Below are positions 13,838 through 22,849 of a stretch of DNA of 64,000 nucleotides, one piece after another. The stretch is from Zafaria cholistanensis (GTDB lineage Bacteria > Actinomycetota > Actinomycetes > Actinomycetales > Micrococcaceae): positions 1 through 64,000 of the forward strand of contig NZ_BKDJ01000009.1 of the NCBI RefSeq assembly GCF_008580665.1. The letters are read 5' to 3'. The position numbers were made by a program, and so were the translations under genes. Within the stretch, counting starts at the first letter, position 1. Every line of letters begins with the position of its first letter. The notes below the pieces were generated by a model, which had not been told where the DNA came from, did no database searches, and saw only the letters and a list, made by a program, of their open reading frames with translations.

Positions 13838-13888
13838 TTTTCACGACACCAGGGTCTTCACGACACCAGGGCCTCCTCTACGCCAGGG
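13838..13888. repeat. 17-bp tandem repeat, three units
   Basis: Units at 13838-13854, 13855-13871 and 13872-13888 share the pattern TCTTCACGACACCAGGG; the third is diverged in its first half. It lies in the non-coding dtd-uvrC gap and looks like a slippage product. Confidence 0.75.
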
Positions 13889-14042
13889 CCTCCACTGTCG
13901 ACGTCCCCGCACCCCCTTTCCGGCAGGCCTGCGCCCTTCCGGGCCGGACTTCCCGGGCCCCGCCTGCCGGGCCCACCCCTCCCCCATCCGCGATCTTTTT
14001 CCTGCTGAACCGTGGTGCCGTTGCTGCACACGGCCCAATGGC

Positions 14043-14086
14043 AGTAGGTCAGAAATCGATCTAGCATATATATGTCATTAGGGGAG
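14043..14086. repeat. AT-rich element, copy 3
   Basis: The core GTAGGTCAGAAATCGATCTA differs from copies 1 and 2 at a few positions; the tail GCATATATATGTCATTAG and the following GGGGAG match copy 2. It lies about 391 bp after copy 2. The decayed dyad suggests this is the most diverged copy. Confidence 0.7.
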
Positions 14087-14153
14087 CGGGGCGTCCCGCA
14101 CGCCAGGCGTGGGCCACGGACGACGCAGGCGCACCCGGCAGGGGGCGGGCAGG

Positions 14154-14219
14154 GCCCGCGCAGCAGGCGGCAAGACATGGCCCGCGCAGCAGGCGGCAGG
14201 ACAGGGCCCGCGCAGCAGG
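14154..14219. repeat. 26-bp tandem repeat, about 2.5 units
   Basis: Two nearly identical 26-bp units (14154-14179 and 14180-14205) beginning GCCCGCGCAGCAGG are followed by a partial third unit to 14219. The array lies about 60 bp beyond the uvrC stop in non-coding sequence. Confidence 0.8.
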
Positions 14220-14279
14220 AAGGCGCCGCCGAGGCAACGGTGGCGGCGGAGCGAGCGGTACCGAGGCCGGAACGGGTTC

Positions 14280-16241
14280 CTAGTCGAGGACCTCGCCGGT
14301 GGTCATGTTCACGGCAGGTGAGGCCGGCTCCCCCTCGGCCAGGACGGCCACCAGTTGCGCGGCGAGGGCGGGTCCGACGCCGGGCACCTCGCGGAACTCT
14401 TCTTCGGTGGCCGCACGCATGCGCTTGAGTGAGCCGAAGTGCTTCAGCAGCGCCGCACGCTTGGCCGGGCCCAGCCCCGGCACGTCGTCGAGCGTCGAGG
14501 AGATCATGGAGGCGGAGCGCTTCTTGCGGTGGAACGTAATGGCGAAGCGGTGCGCCTCGTCGCGGATCCGCTGGAGCAGGTACAGGCCGTGGGAGGCGCG
14601 CGGAAGGATGACCGGGAACTCGTCGCCGGGCAGCCACAGCTCCTCGAGCCGCTTGGCCAGGCCCACCACGTACACGTCGTCGATGCCCAGGTCCTCCAGC
14701 GCCTTCACCGCCGCGGCGACCTGCGGCGGGCCGCCGTCGACCACAACCAGCGAAGGCGGATAGGCGAACTTCCGCGGGGCGCCGCGCAGGGCGTCCTCCT
14801 CGGGGTCGACGGCACCGCTGATTGCCGGAGCCGTGTGCGTCTGGTCGGCCAGGTAGTGGCGGAAGCGGCGGGTGATGACGTCGTACATCGAGGCAGTGTC
14901 GTCGCGGGCGGCGTCCCCGGTGATGTTGAACTTGCGGTAGTCGGATTTCTTGGGCAGTCCGTCTTCGACGACCACCATGGAGGCCACCACGTTGGTGCCC
15001 TGGACGTGGGAAATGTCGTAGCACTCGATGCGCATCAGCGGCACCGGCAATCCCAGCGCCTCCTGCAGCTCCTGCAGGGCGGCGCTGCGGTTGCTGATGT
15101 CGCCCGCCCGGCGGGACTTGTGCAGGCGCAGCGCCTGCTCGGCGTTCTCCCGCACCGTCTCCATCAGCGCCGCCTTCTCGCCGCGCTGCGGCACGCGCAG
15201 GCTGACGGCGGCGCCCCGCAGCCCGCGGAGCCATTCGGCCAGGTCGGCGGCATCGGCCGGCTCCACCGGCACCAAGACCTCGCGCGGGATGCGTTCGGTT
15301 CCGGCCCCTTCCCCGTACACCTGCTGGAGCAGGTGGCCGATGAATTCCTCGGGCGTGGAATCCTCCACCTTCTCCACGACCCAGCCGCGCTGGCCCCGGA
15401 TGCGGCCGTTGCGCACGTGGAAGACCTGCACGGCGGCCTCGAGCTCGTCCTCGGCCACGGCGAACACGTCCGCCTCGGTGTCCTCGGCCAGGACCACCGC
15501 GTTGCGCTCGAACACACGGCGCAGCGCGGCGATGTCGTCCCGGTAACGGGCGGCGTTCTCGTACTCCATGGCCGCGGCGGCCGCGGCCATCTTGGCCTCC
15601 AGGTCGCGAATGAAACGGGTGCCTTCCCCGCCCATGAAGCGGCAGAGGTCCGCGGCCAGCTCCCTGTGCTCCTCCGGGCTGATCCGGCCCACGCAGGGGG
15701 CGGAGCACTTGTCGATGTAGCCCAGCAGGCAGGGCCGGCCGCTGGCCTCGGCGCGGCGGAACACGCCCGCGCTGCAGGTCCGCACCGGAAACACGCGCAG
15801 CAGCGCATCGAGGGTGTCGCGAATGGCCTTGGCCGGGTAGAACGGCCCGAAGTACTTCACGTCCTTGCGCCGGTCCCCGCGCATCACTTGGGCGCGCGGG
15901 TACTTCTCCCCCATGGTGACGGCCAGGTAGGGGTAGGACTTGTCGTCGCGGAAGACAATGTTGAACCGCGGCGCGAACTCCTTGATCCAGGTGTACTCGA
16001 GCTGGATCGCCTCCAGCTCGTTACCCACCACGGTCCATTCGACGCTGGCGGCGGTGTGCACCATCGCGTGGGTCTTGGGCGTGAGGGTGGAGACGTTCGC
16101 GAAGTAGGAGTTGAGCCGCTGGCGCAGGTTCTTGGCCTTGCCGACGTAGACGACGCGTCCGTGCGGGTCTCGGAAGCGGTAGACGCCGGGGGCCGTGGGA
16201 ATCTCCCCGGGCCGCGGCCGGTAGCTGGACGGGTCGGCCAT
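14280..16241 (-). CDS. uvrC: Excinuclease ABC subunit C
   Basis: UvrC makes the two incisions around a DNA lesion during nucleotide excision repair. The 653-residue product has the N-terminal GIY-YIG nuclease domain (APGVYRFRD and [14 protein letters not shown], about residues 17-42), a UvrB-binding UVR helix pair near 203-238, the RNase H-like second nuclease ([11 protein letters not shown], about 407-417), and C-terminal helix-hairpin-helix motifs ([13 protein letters not shown] and [13 protein letters not shown]). The length is normal. The ATG at 16241 is 9 bp after the plsC-like stop, so it is likely co-transcribed with the HAD and acyltransferase genes. In relatives its downstream neighbour would be rapZ; here dtd and a long non-coding stretch intervene. 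Confidence 0.97.
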   Translation of the reverse strand: MADPSSYRPRPGEIPTAPGVYRFRDPHGRVVYVGKAKNLRQRLNSYFANVSTLTPKTHAMVHTAASVEWTVVGNELEAIQLEYTWIKEFAPRFNIVFRDDKSYPYLAVTMGEKYPRAQVMRGDRRKDVKYFGPFYPAKAIRDTLDALLRVFPVRTCSAGVFRRAEASGRPCLLGYIDKCSAPCVGRISPEEHRELAADLCRFMGGEGTRFIRDLEAKMAAAAAAMEYENAARYRDDIAALRRVFERNAVVLAEDTEADVFAVAEDELEAAVQVFHVRNGRIRGQRGWVVEKVEDSTPEEFIGHLLQQVYGEGAGTERIPREVLVPVEPADAADLAEWLRGLRGAAVSLRVPQRGEKAALMETVRENAEQALRLHKSRRAGDISNRSAALQELQEALGLPVPLMRIECYDISHVQGTNVVASMVVVEDGLPKKSDYRKFNITGDAARDDTASMYDVITRRFRHYLADQTHTAPAISGAVDPEEDALRGAPRKFAYPPSLVVVDGGPPQVAAAVKALEDLGIDDVYVVGLAKRLEELWLPGDEFPVILPRASHGLYLLQRIRDEAHRFAITFHRKKRSASMISSTLDDVPGLGPAKRAALLKHFGSLKRMRAATEEEFREVPGVGPALAAQLVAVLAEGEPASPAVNMTTGEVLD

Positions 16242-16250
16242 GGGGAGAGG

Positions 16251-16919
16251 CTACTCCGCCGCGGGGGCCTGGTTGTACCCCTCGGCGCGCTGCTGGCCGC
16301 TGAGGGCGGCGATGGCGTCCACGATCGCGTCGGTGGCGCGGCGGCGCTCGGGCAGCGGGTGCTTGGGTCCGACCTTGTCAAAGCGCAGCGGCTCGCCGAC
16401 CTTGAGCGTGAAGTGGCGCGGCACGATCCGGTTGCTGCCGGGACGCTGCAGCTTCTCGGTGCCGATCAGGCCCACGGGCACCACGGGAGCGCCGGTGGAC
16501 AGGGCCAGCCAGCCGACGCCGGTGCGGCCGCGGTAGAGCAGGCCGTCGCGGGAGCGGGTGCCCTCGGGGTAGATGCCCACCGCTCCCCCGCCCTCGAGCA
16601 CCCCGACCAGGGACTCCAGGGCCGCGACGGAGGCGGCCTGTTCGCCGCGCTCGACCGGAATGGAGCCGACCGACTCGAAGAACGCCTTCATGAGGGCTCC
16701 CTTCGCCCCGGGGGTGGTGAAGTACTCGGCCTTGGCGAAGAAGGCGACCGGCCGCGGCATCAGGGCCTGGATGATGATGCTGTCCAGGAAGGACAGGTGG
16801 TTGGAGGCCACGATGAACGGCTCCTCGGCCGGAATGTGCTCCATGCCGGTGACCGTTGGACGGCACGTGGCCTTAATGGTCCCGCGGAAGGATGCGCGGA
16901 CGACCTCGAAGAATGGCAC
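16251..16919 (-). CDS. 1-acyl-sn-glycerol-3-phosphate acyltransferase family protein (PlsC-like)
   Basis: Predicted to acylate lysophosphatidate or a related glycerol lipid at the membrane face. The 222-residue product has the catalytic HX4D motif NHLSFLD (His41 to Asp46) and the EGTRS motif (119-123) of the PlsC family, followed by VVPVGLIG. There is no clear N-terminal membrane helix, as in the soluble or peripheral actinobacterial members. It starts with GTG at 16919 directly after the HAD stop codon, so translation is probably coupled. The exact acceptor is unknown; bis-acyl or mannoside acyltransferase roles are possible in actinobacteria. Confidence 0.87.
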   Translation of the reverse strand: MPFFEVVRASFRGTIKATCRPTVTGMEHIPAEEPFIVASNHLSFLDSIIIQALMPRPVAFFAKAEYFTTPGAKGALMKAFFESVGSIPVERGEQAASVAALESLVGVLEGGGAVGIYPEGTRSRDGLLYRGRTGVGWLALSTGAPVVPVGLIGTEKLQRPGSNRIVPRHFTLKVGEPLRFDKVGPKHPLPERRRATDAIVDAIAALSGQQRAEGYNQAPAAE

Positions 16920-17633
16920 CTACTCTGCCTTGCCTTTCGTGTCGGGGACCGGGGTCCCGCGGAGGCCTCCGAAGAGGATTTCCTCCAGTTCATGGGCCGA
17001 ATCGACGATCGCGGCGGCACCGGCCGCCTCCAGCTCGCCCGGAAGGGCGAAGCCCCAGGAGACGCCGATGCATTCGAGCCCGCAGACAGCGGCACCCTGG
17101 ACGTCGTAGTGCCGGTCGCCGACCATCACGGCCGCCTCGGGATCCGCGGCCAGGGCTTCGAGGGCGGTGCGGACGATGTGTCCCTTGCCCGGGCCCTCCG
17201 CCAGGGAGTCCTGCTCGGCCGCCGTGGCTCCGCGGACGGCGTCGAACCTGTCCAGCAGTCCCTGGGCCTCCAGCAGGGCCAGGGCGATGTGCTCCGGCTT
17301 GGAGGTGGCCACGGCCAGGGCAATCCCCGCCGCGCGCAATCCGTCAAGCAGTCCGGGGATGCCGGGGTACGGATGGCCCTCGAAGATGCCGTGCCGCAAA
17401 TACTCGTAGCGGTAGTCGCGGATCACCGCGGGCAACTGGTCCTCGGTCATGCCCGGAACGGTCATGAGTCCGTGGGCCAGCGGCGGGCCCACCAGCGTGT
17501 CCAGCAGCTCCTGCCCGGGGTCGGGGATTCCGCTGCTCAGCAGCGCGTGCCGGATCCCGCCCGTGATGGCTCCGGCGGGGTCGACGAGGGTGCCGTCGAG
17601 GTCGAAGAGCACGTAGCGGGGGGGAAAGTTCAC
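16920..17633 (-). CDS. HAD-family hydrolase, phosphoglycolate phosphatase-like
   Basis: Predicted small-molecule phosphatase. With the GTG start at 17633 the product is 237 residues; motif I is LFDLDGTLVD with both catalytic aspartates near the N-terminus, ATSKPE is motif II, and MVGDRHYDVQGA is motif IV. A helical cap lies between motifs I and II, as in Gph-type enzymes. An ATG at 17675 would add 14 residues but lacks any ribosome site and the added residues do not look like the family, so the GTG is preferred with moderate certainty. It stands 87 bp after uvrA and abuts the acyltransferase gene. The substrate cannot be told from sequence. Confidence 0.84.
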   Translation of the reverse strand: MNFPPRYVLFDLDGTLVDPAGAITGGIRHALLSSGIPDPGQELLDTLVGPPLAHGLMTVPGMTEDQLPAVIRDYRYEYLRHGIFEGHPYPGIPGLLDGLRAAGIALAVATSKPEHIALALLEAQGLLDRFDAVRGATAAEQDSLAEGPGKGHIVRTALEALAADPEAAVMVGDRHYDVQGAAVCGLECIGVSWGFALPGELEAAGAAAIVDSAHELEEILFGGLRGTPVPDTKGKAE

Positions 17634-17720
17634 CCGGATATTCTCGCACGTCGGAGCCGCCCGGCCGGTGCCCATGCCGCGCGCGGCATGCGTCCGGGCC
17701 GGGCCGGGCCGGCGGCGGGC

Positions 17721-20615
17721 TCAGAGGATCTCGGCCAGGAACCGCCCGGTGTGGCTCTCGGACACCTTCGCAACCTCCTCGGGGGTCCCCTGCGCCACCA
17801 CCTGGCCGCCACCCGAGCCACCCTCCGGGCCCATGTCGATCACCCAGTCCGCGGACTTGACGACGTCGAGGTTGTGCTCGATCGTGATGACCGAATTGCC
17901 CTTCTCGACCAGCCCCTGCAGGACCAGCAGCAGCTTGCGGATGTCCTCGAAGTGCAGGCCGGTGGTCGGCTCGTCCAGCACATAGATGCTGCGGCCGTTG
18001 GAGCGCTTCTGCAGCTCCGCCGCCAGCTTCACGCGCTGGGCCTCCCCGCCGGAAAGCGTGGTGGCCGGCTGGCCCAGGCGGACATAGCCCAACCCGACGT
18101 CCACCAGGGTCTTCAGGTGGCGGGCGATCGGGGTGAAGGCCGCAAAGAACTCGGCGCCCTCCTCGATCGGCATGTCCAGCACCTCGGCGATGTTCTTGCC
18201 CTTGTAATGGACCTCCAGCGTCTCGCGGTTGTAGCGGGCGCCGTGGCAGACCTCGCAGGGGACATAGACGTCCGGCAGGAAGTTCATTTCGATCTTCAGC
18301 GTGCCGTCGCCGGAGCAGGACTCGCAGCGCCCGCCCTTGACGTTGAAGGAGAAGCGGCCCGGCTGGTAGCCGCGGACCTTGGCTTCGTTCGTCTCCGCGA
18401 ACAGCTTGCGGATGTGGTCGAAGACACCGGTGTAGGTGGCCGGGTTGGAGCGCGGGGTCCGCCCGATGGGGCTCTGGTCGACGTGGATGACCTTGTCCAG
18501 GTGCTCCAGGCCCTCCACCCGGGTGTGCCGCCCGGCAACCTGCTTGGCGCCGTTGAGCTTGTTGGCCAGGACCTTGTAGAGGATGTCGTTGACCAGGGTC
18601 GACTTGCCCGAGCCGCTGACCCCGGTGATGGCGGTGAACACGCCGAGCGGGAATTTCACGGTGAGGTCGCGCAGGTTGTTTTCGCGGGCGCCCAGGACCA
18701 CGAGCTGGCGCTTCTTGTCCACGGCGCGGCGCGTGGCGGGGACTTCGATCCGGCGGCGTCCGGACAGGTAGTCGCCGGTAATGGAGGCGGTGTTTTCCCG
18801 CAGGCCGGCCAGGGACCCCGAGTGGACGACCTGCCCGCCGTGCTCGCCGGCGCCCGGGCCGATGTCGACGATCCAGTCGGCCTCGGCGATGGTGTCCTCG
18901 TCGTGCTCCACGACAATGAGCGTGTTGCCCAGGTTGCGCAGCCGCGTGAGCGTCTCGATCAGGCGGCGGTTGTCCCGCTGGTGCAGGCCGATCGAGGGCT
19001 CGTCCAGCACGTACAGCACCCCCACCAGCCCGGAGCCGATCTGGGTGGCCAGCCGGATGCGCTGGGCCTCCCCGCCCGAGAGCGTGCCGGCGGCGCGCTC
19101 CAGGTTCAGGTACTCCAGGCCGACGTCGAGCAGGAAGCGCAGCCGGGCCTGGATCTCCTTGAGCACCTGGGCGGCGATCTGCGCCTCGCGGCCGGTCAGC
19201 TCCAGCCCCTCCAGGAACGCGGAGCACTCGCGCATCGGCAGCGCGCAGACCTCGGCGATGGACTTGCCGTTGATGCGCACCGAGAGCGAGGCCGGGTTCA
19301 GGCGGGCGCCGCGGCACTCCGGGCACGGGACCTCGCGCATGTACTCGGCGTACCGCTCGCGCGCGTTCTCGGACTCGGTTTCCTCGTGCTTGCGGTGGAT
19401 GTACTGCACCACGCCCTCGAAGCCGGTGCTGTACTTGCGCTCGCGGCCGAAGCGGTTGCGGTACTGGACCACGACCTTGTGGTCCTTTCCGTGCAGGATC
19501 GCCTGGCGGGCCACCGCCGGAAGCTTGCCCCAGGGGGTGTCCATGGAGAAGTCCAGTTCGGCCGCCAGGCCCTCCAGCAGCCGGTTCCAGTACTCGGTGG
19601 TGGCCGTGCCCAGCGACCAGGGGGCGATTGCCCCCCCGCGCAGCGAGGCGTCCGGGTCCGGGACGATCAGGTCCTCGTCCACCTCCAGGCGGGTGCCGAT
19701 GCCGGTGCAGGCCGGGCAGGCGCCGAACGGGTTGTTGAAGGAGAAGGAGCGCGGCTCGATCTCGTCGATGGCCAGCGGATGCTCGTTCGGGCAGGCCAGG
19801 TTTTCCGAGAAGGCGCGCACGCGTTCGTCGTCGGAGGCATCCAGGTCCACGAAGTCGGCCAGGACGCGGCCGTCGGCGAGCGCGAGGGCGGTTTCGATGG
19901 AGTCGGTGAGGCGCTGGCGGATGCCGTCCTTGACGACGAGGCGGTCGACGACGACCTCGATGGTGTGCTTGAACTGCTTGCCGAGCTTGGGGGGGTCGGT
20001 GAGTTGGATGGTTTCGCCGTCGACGCGGGCGCGGGAGTAGCCCTTGGCGGCGAGTTCCTTGAAGAGGTCGGCGAATTCTCCCTTGCGTCCGCGCACGACG
20101 GGGGCGAGTACCTGGAAGCGGGTCTTTTCGGGGAGTTCGAGGAGTTGGTCGACGATCTGCTGGGGGGTTTGGCGGGCGACGGGTTCGCCGCATTCGGGGC
20201 AGTAGGCCCGTCCCACGCGTGCCCAGAGCAGGCGCATGTAGTCGTAGATCTCGGTGATGGTGCCGACGGTGGAGCGGGGGTTCTTGCTGGTGGACTTCTG
20301 GTCGATGGAGACGGCCGGGGAGAGTCCTTCGATGAAGTCGACGTCGGGTTTGTCCACCTGGCCCAGGAACTGGCGGGCGTAGGCGGAGAGGGATTCGACG
20401 TAGCGGCGCTGGCCTTCGGCGAAGATCGTGTCGAAGGCGAGGGAGGACTTGCCGGAGCCGGAGAGGCCGGTGAAGACGATCATGGCGTCGCGGGGCAGGT
20501 CCAGGTCCACGTTGCGCAGGTTGTGTTCGCGTGCGCCCTTGACGATGATCCGGGTCAGGTCGTGGTGCTTGGCGGGGGCGGGGCTGACGTCGAAGATGCT
20601 GTTGGTGTTGGCCAC
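17721..20615 (-). CDS. uvrA: Excinuclease ABC subunit A
   Basis: Damage-recognition ATPase of nucleotide excision repair. The 964-residue product has two ABC ATPase modules: Walker [12 protein letters not shown] (about 49-59) and [11 protein letters not shown], two LSGGEAQR signatures, and zinc-binding Cys pairs (CPNEHP..C and [11 protein letters not shown] with CxxC on both sides). The start is GTG at 20615; an ATGGTA (TACCAT on the minus strand) lies 6 nt before it, so the mRNA is probably leaderless. An SOS-box-like site is 25 bp upstream. The reading frame opposite to this gene is long but is a codon-bias shadow. Confidence 0.97.
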   Translation of the reverse strand: MANTNSIFDVSPAPAKHHDLTRIIVKGAREHNLRNVDLDLPRDAMIVFTGLSGSGKSSLAFDTIFAEGQRRYVESLSAYARQFLGQVDKPDVDFIEGLSPAVSIDQKSTSKNPRSTVGTITEIYDYMRLLWARVGRAYCPECGEPVARQTPQQIVDQLLELPEKTRFQVLAPVVRGRKGEFADLFKELAAKGYSRARVDGETIQLTDPPKLGKQFKHTIEVVVDRLVVKDGIRQRLTDSIETALALADGRVLADFVDLDASDDERVRAFSENLACPNEHPLAIDEIEPRSFSFNNPFGACPACTGIGTRLEVDEDLIVPDPDASLRGGAIAPWSLGTATTEYWNRLLEGLAAELDFSMDTPWGKLPAVARQAILHGKDHKVVVQYRNRFGRERKYSTGFEGVVQYIHRKHEETESENARERYAEYMREVPCPECRGARLNPASLSVRINGKSIAEVCALPMRECSAFLEGLELTGREAQIAAQVLKEIQARLRFLLDVGLEYLNLERAAGTLSGGEAQRIRLATQIGSGLVGVLYVLDEPSIGLHQRDNRRLIETLTRLRNLGNTLIVVEHDEDTIAEADWIVDIGPGAGEHGGQVVHSGSLAGLRENTASITGDYLSGRRRIEVPATRRAVDKKRQLVVLGARENNLRDLTVKFPLGVFTAITGVSGSGKSTLVNDILYKVLANKLNGAKQVAGRHTRVEGLEHLDKVIHVDQSPIGRTPRSNPATYTGVFDHIRKLFAETNEAKVRGYQPGRFSFNVKGGRCESCSGDGTLKIEMNFLPDVYVPCEVCHGARYNRETLEVHYKGKNIAEVLDMPIEEGAEFFAAFTPIARHLKTLVDVGLGYVRLGQPATTLSGGEAQRVKLAAELQKRSNGRSIYVLDEPTTGLHFEDIRKLLLVLQGLVEKGNSVITIEHNLDVVKSADWVIDMGPEGGSGGGQVVAQGTPEEVAKVSESHTGRFLAEIL

Positions 20616-20640
20616 GGACTTATGGTAGTCGAAAAGGCTT

Positions 20641-20656
20641 TCGAAGACACGTTCGA
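20641..20656 (-). promoter_or_regulatory. LexA (SOS) box of uvrA
   Basis: On the minus strand the site reads TCGAACGTGTCTTCGA, which matches the actinobacterial SOS consensus TCGAAC-N4-GTTCGA at all but one of twelve positions. It lies just upstream of the presumed -10 element TACCAT (20622-20627) and would overlap the -35 region, a good place for LexA repression. Induction of uvrA by DNA damage is the expected consequence. Confidence 0.8.
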
Positions 20657-20675
20657 AGGCGGGGCTGGGGGCGGG

Positions 20676-21053
20676 CTAGCGGGCGCGGAAGGCGGCGCGC
20701 ACGTAGTCGAGGGCGGCTTCCTCGTCGATCCCCCAGCGGGCGGCTTCGGCGGCGAAGGCCGCGGCTGCCTCGCCCAGGTGGCGGCCGGCGTCGTCGCGGG
20801 AGGCTTCGACGACGGTGCCGTTGCGCCCCCGGGTGGAGACGGCTCCGGCGTGTTCGAGTTCGCGGTAGGCGCGGGCGACGGTGTTGACGGCGACGCCGAG
20901 GTGTCCGGCGAGCGCGCGGACGGGGGTGAGGCGGGTGCCGGGAAGGAGGGTCCCGTCGGCGATGGCGTCGAGGATCTGGTGCCGGATCTGGTCGTAGGGG
21001 GCGCGGGGGTCCTCGGGCCTTACGGTCACGAATGCGAGCACCTCGGGGTCCAT
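20676..21053 (-). CDS. GntR-family transcriptional regulator, YtrA type
   Basis: Small DNA-binding regulator. The 125-residue product has a winged helix-turn-helix of the GntR type (PYDQIRHQILDAIADGTLLPG and VNTVARAYRELEHAG, about residues 17-78) and only a short helical C-terminus, the pattern of the YtrA subfamily, which has no metabolite-binding domain of the FadR/HutC kind. The ATG at 21053 has a GGAGGAACC ribosome site; the frame upstream is open but unsupported. YtrA-type genes usually precede ABC transporter genes, but here the next gene is uvrA, which has its own promoter, so the target is unknown. Confidence 0.9.
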   Translation of the reverse strand: MDPEVLAFVTVRPEDPRAPYDQIRHQILDAIADGTLLPGTRLTPVRALAGHLGVAVNTVARAYRELEHAGAVSTRGRNGTVVEASRDDAGRHLGEAAAAFAAEAARWGIDEEAALDYVRAAFRAR

Positions 21054-21198
21054 GGTTCCTCCGTTCCGGACGGTCCGGCGGGCGCCGGGTCCGCGGCCAG
21101 CGTACCGTTCGGGCGCACCGGGCGGCAGGGGCAGGGGCCGGTGCGGAGGTGGGGTAAAGGCGGGGCGGCGATGGGGTGGAGGTGGGTAGTGTGGGCCC

Positions 21199-21870
21199 AT
21201 GACTGGTACATCCACACTGCTCCATGACCTGGCCCGCGTGAGCATCCGCTCTGTCGCGGTGTCCGGGCACGACAACAACGTCTACCTGCTGACGGCGAAG
21301 GATTCGGGCGCGCAGGTGCTGATCGATGCGGCGGATGACCTGCCGGCGATCCGCTCCCTGCTGGCGGAGGGGGCGGCGGATGCTGCCGGTGCGGCCCGGC
21401 TGGAGCTGGTGGCCACCACCCACCAGCATTGGGACCATGTGCGTGCGCTGCCGGAGCTGGTGGCGCAGACGGGGGCGCGGACGGCGGCGGGCGCGGAGGA
21501 TGCCCCGGCGATCCTCGCGGAGAAGGGGGTGGCCACGGACACCGTGCTGCGCCATGGGGACGTGCTGGAGTTTGATGGCTTCTCGCTGGCGTGCGTGCAC
21601 CTGCGCGGGCACACCCCGGGCTCGATTGCCTTTGTGTATGCGCCCCCCGAGGGTCCGGTGCACATCTTCAGCGGGGATTCGCTGTTCCCGGGAGGGGTGG
21701 GAAATACGCAGAAGGACCCGGAGCGGTTCGCCTCGCTCTACCGCGACGTGGTCGAACGTTTGTTCGAACAGTATTCGGATGATGCCCTGGTGCACCCGGG
21801 CCACGGGGCCGGAACCACCCTGGGCGCGGAGCGTCCGCACCTGGACGAATGGAGGGAGCGCGGCTGGTAG
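21199..21870 (+). CDS. MBL-fold metallo-hydrolase, glyoxalase II-like
   Basis: Predicted zinc-dependent thioester or ester hydrolase. The 223-residue product has the metal-binding motif THQHWDH (His75, His77, Asp79, His80), a later HLRGHTPGS histidine, FSGDSLFPGG, and HPGHGAGT, in the order of glyoxalase II-type enzymes. It lacks the long C-terminal substrate domain of true GloB, so the substrate is not clear; actinobacteria use such enzymes for mycothiol thioesters. The ATG at 21199 follows TAGTGT (21187-21192) by 6 nt, consistent with a leaderless mRNA. The gene also holds a perfect SOS-box-like palindrome at 21752-21767. Confidence 0.88.
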   Translation: MTGTSTLLHDLARVSIRSVAVSGHDNNVYLLTAKDSGAQVLIDAADDLPAIRSLLAEGAADAAGAARLELVATTHQHWDHVRALPELVAQTGARTAAGAEDAPAILAEKGVATDTVLRHGDVLEFDGFSLACVHLRGHTPGSIAFVYAPPEGPVHIFSGDSLFPGGVGNTQKDPERFASLYRDVVERLFEQYSDDALVHPGHGAGTTLGAERPHLDEWRERGW

Positions 21871-21908
21871 CGGCACCTTCCGCGCCCCTGCACGGGGGCG
21901 GATGCTCC

Positions 21909-22769
21909 TCAGCCGGCCTTGCGCCCGACGAGGAAGATCCTGCGAAACGGGAACACCGTCAGGGCCTGGCCCCGGGGGCCGGGGAAGGCGGGGTAGGCGG
22001 TGCGCAGCGCCGCGCCGTACTGGTCCTCGAAGGCTGCCGCCTCCTGCGCGTCCAGCGCGTCCAGCACCGGGCGCAGCGCGGCCCCGCGGACCCATTCCAG
22101 CACCGGGTCGGTTCCTTCGAGCACGTGCTGGTAGGTGGTTTCCCACACGTCGGCCTCGAACCCGTGGGCGAGCAGCAGCCGCAGGTATTCGTCCGGTTCG
22201 GCGACTGCCTCGGCGTGGTGCAGGGTCCGGCCCAGCCTCCCGGCCCACCGGGGGGAGGCTGCCAGGCCGCGCAGCAGCGCATGCGAGGGCGCCCCGAAGT
22301 TCCCCGGGACCTGTGCGGCGAACCAGGCGCCGGGGGCCAGCGCGTCCAGCCACCGTCCCACCAGCTCCAGGTGTCCGGGGATCCACTGGAGCATCGCGTT
22401 GGTGACCACCACGTCCGTCCGGGCGTCCGGTTCCCACGCTCCGGCGTCGGCCTGCTCGAAGGCGAGGTTGGGGCGGTGGGCGGGGGCGTCGGGGCCGTGC
22501 GCGGCACGGGCCTTGGCGACCATCTGCGGGGAGGAGTCCAGGCCCAGCACCCGGGCCCCGGGCCAGCGGTCGGCGAGCGCTGCGGTCAGGTGGCCGGGAC
22601 CGCAGCCCAGGTCCACGACGGTGCGGGGCTCCCAGCTGCCGGGCTCACCGGTGCCGGACTCCCCCATGCGCGGCACGGGAGCAATGCGGGCAACGAGGTC
22701 GAAGAAGGGGCGGGCGCGGGGATCCGCGTGCCGCAGGTACAGGTCGGGATCCCAGCGGGTGGAGGACAT
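21909..22769 (-). CDS. tam: Trans-aconitate 2-methyltransferase
   Basis: Predicted to methylate trans-aconitate, an inhibitory by-product of the citric acid cycle, using S-adenosylmethionine. The 286-residue product begins with the family opening RWDPDLYLRHADPRARPFFDL, has motif I VVDLGCGPGHL (about residues 51-61), and the Tam stretches NAMLQWIPGH and FAAQVPGNF. An extra Ser/Gly/Pro-rich insert (about residues 34-47) lies before motif I. The ATG at 22769 follows TAGGCT (22776-22781) by 6 nt, so the mRNA is probably leaderless. Confidence 0.92.
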   Translation of the reverse strand: MSSTRWDPDLYLRHADPRARPFFDLVARIAPVPRMGESGTGEPGSWEPRTVVDLGCGPGHLTAALADRWPGARVLGLDSSPQMVAKARAAHGPDAPAHRPNLAFEQADAGAWEPDARTDVVVTNAMLQWIPGHLELVGRWLDALAPGAWFAAQVPGNFGAPSHALLRGLAASPRWAGRLGRTLHHAEAVAEPDEYLRLLLAHGFEADVWETTYQHVLEGTDPVLEWVRGAALRPVLDALDAQEAAAFEDQYGAALRTAYPAFPGPRGQALTVFPFRRIFLVGRKAG

Positions 22770-22849
22770 GGGCCCAGCCTACGGCGCAGCGGGCCGGAAC
22801 CGCACCCGACCGGAACCGCACCGGGCAGGGGCTATAGGCTGGGAGGACC

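Larger units (their letters stand above)
13131..14279. other. 1.15 kb non-coding stretch between dtd and uvrC with a triplicated AT-rich element
   Basis: No convincing gene is present; the frames here are low-complexity Pro/Arg/Gly shadows without ribosome sites. The stretch carries three diverged copies of an element about 100 bp long, two minisatellites and many CCAGG-type repeats. Each copy of the element starts with a T-rich patch and ends in an AT-rich patch that stands out from the GC-rich background. The region lies at the 3' end of dtd and the 3' end of uvrC, so neither gene needs it as a promoter. Its function is unknown. Confidence 0.6.

Noticed and set aside
13858-15708. Minus-strand frame containing MLDRFLTYCHWAVCSNG over AT-rich element copy 3
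   Set aside because: The frame mostly shadows uvrC. The short peptide over the element is interrupted by a stop in copy 2 and lacks the ATG in copy 1, so the repeat is not conserved as protein.
14439-21227. A 2262-codon open frame on the plus strand opposite uvrC, plsC-like, HAD and uvrA
   Set aside because: It is antisense to four clear genes, has Gly/Ala/Arg/His-rich composition without domains, and arises from GC-rich third positions. No ribosome site supports it.
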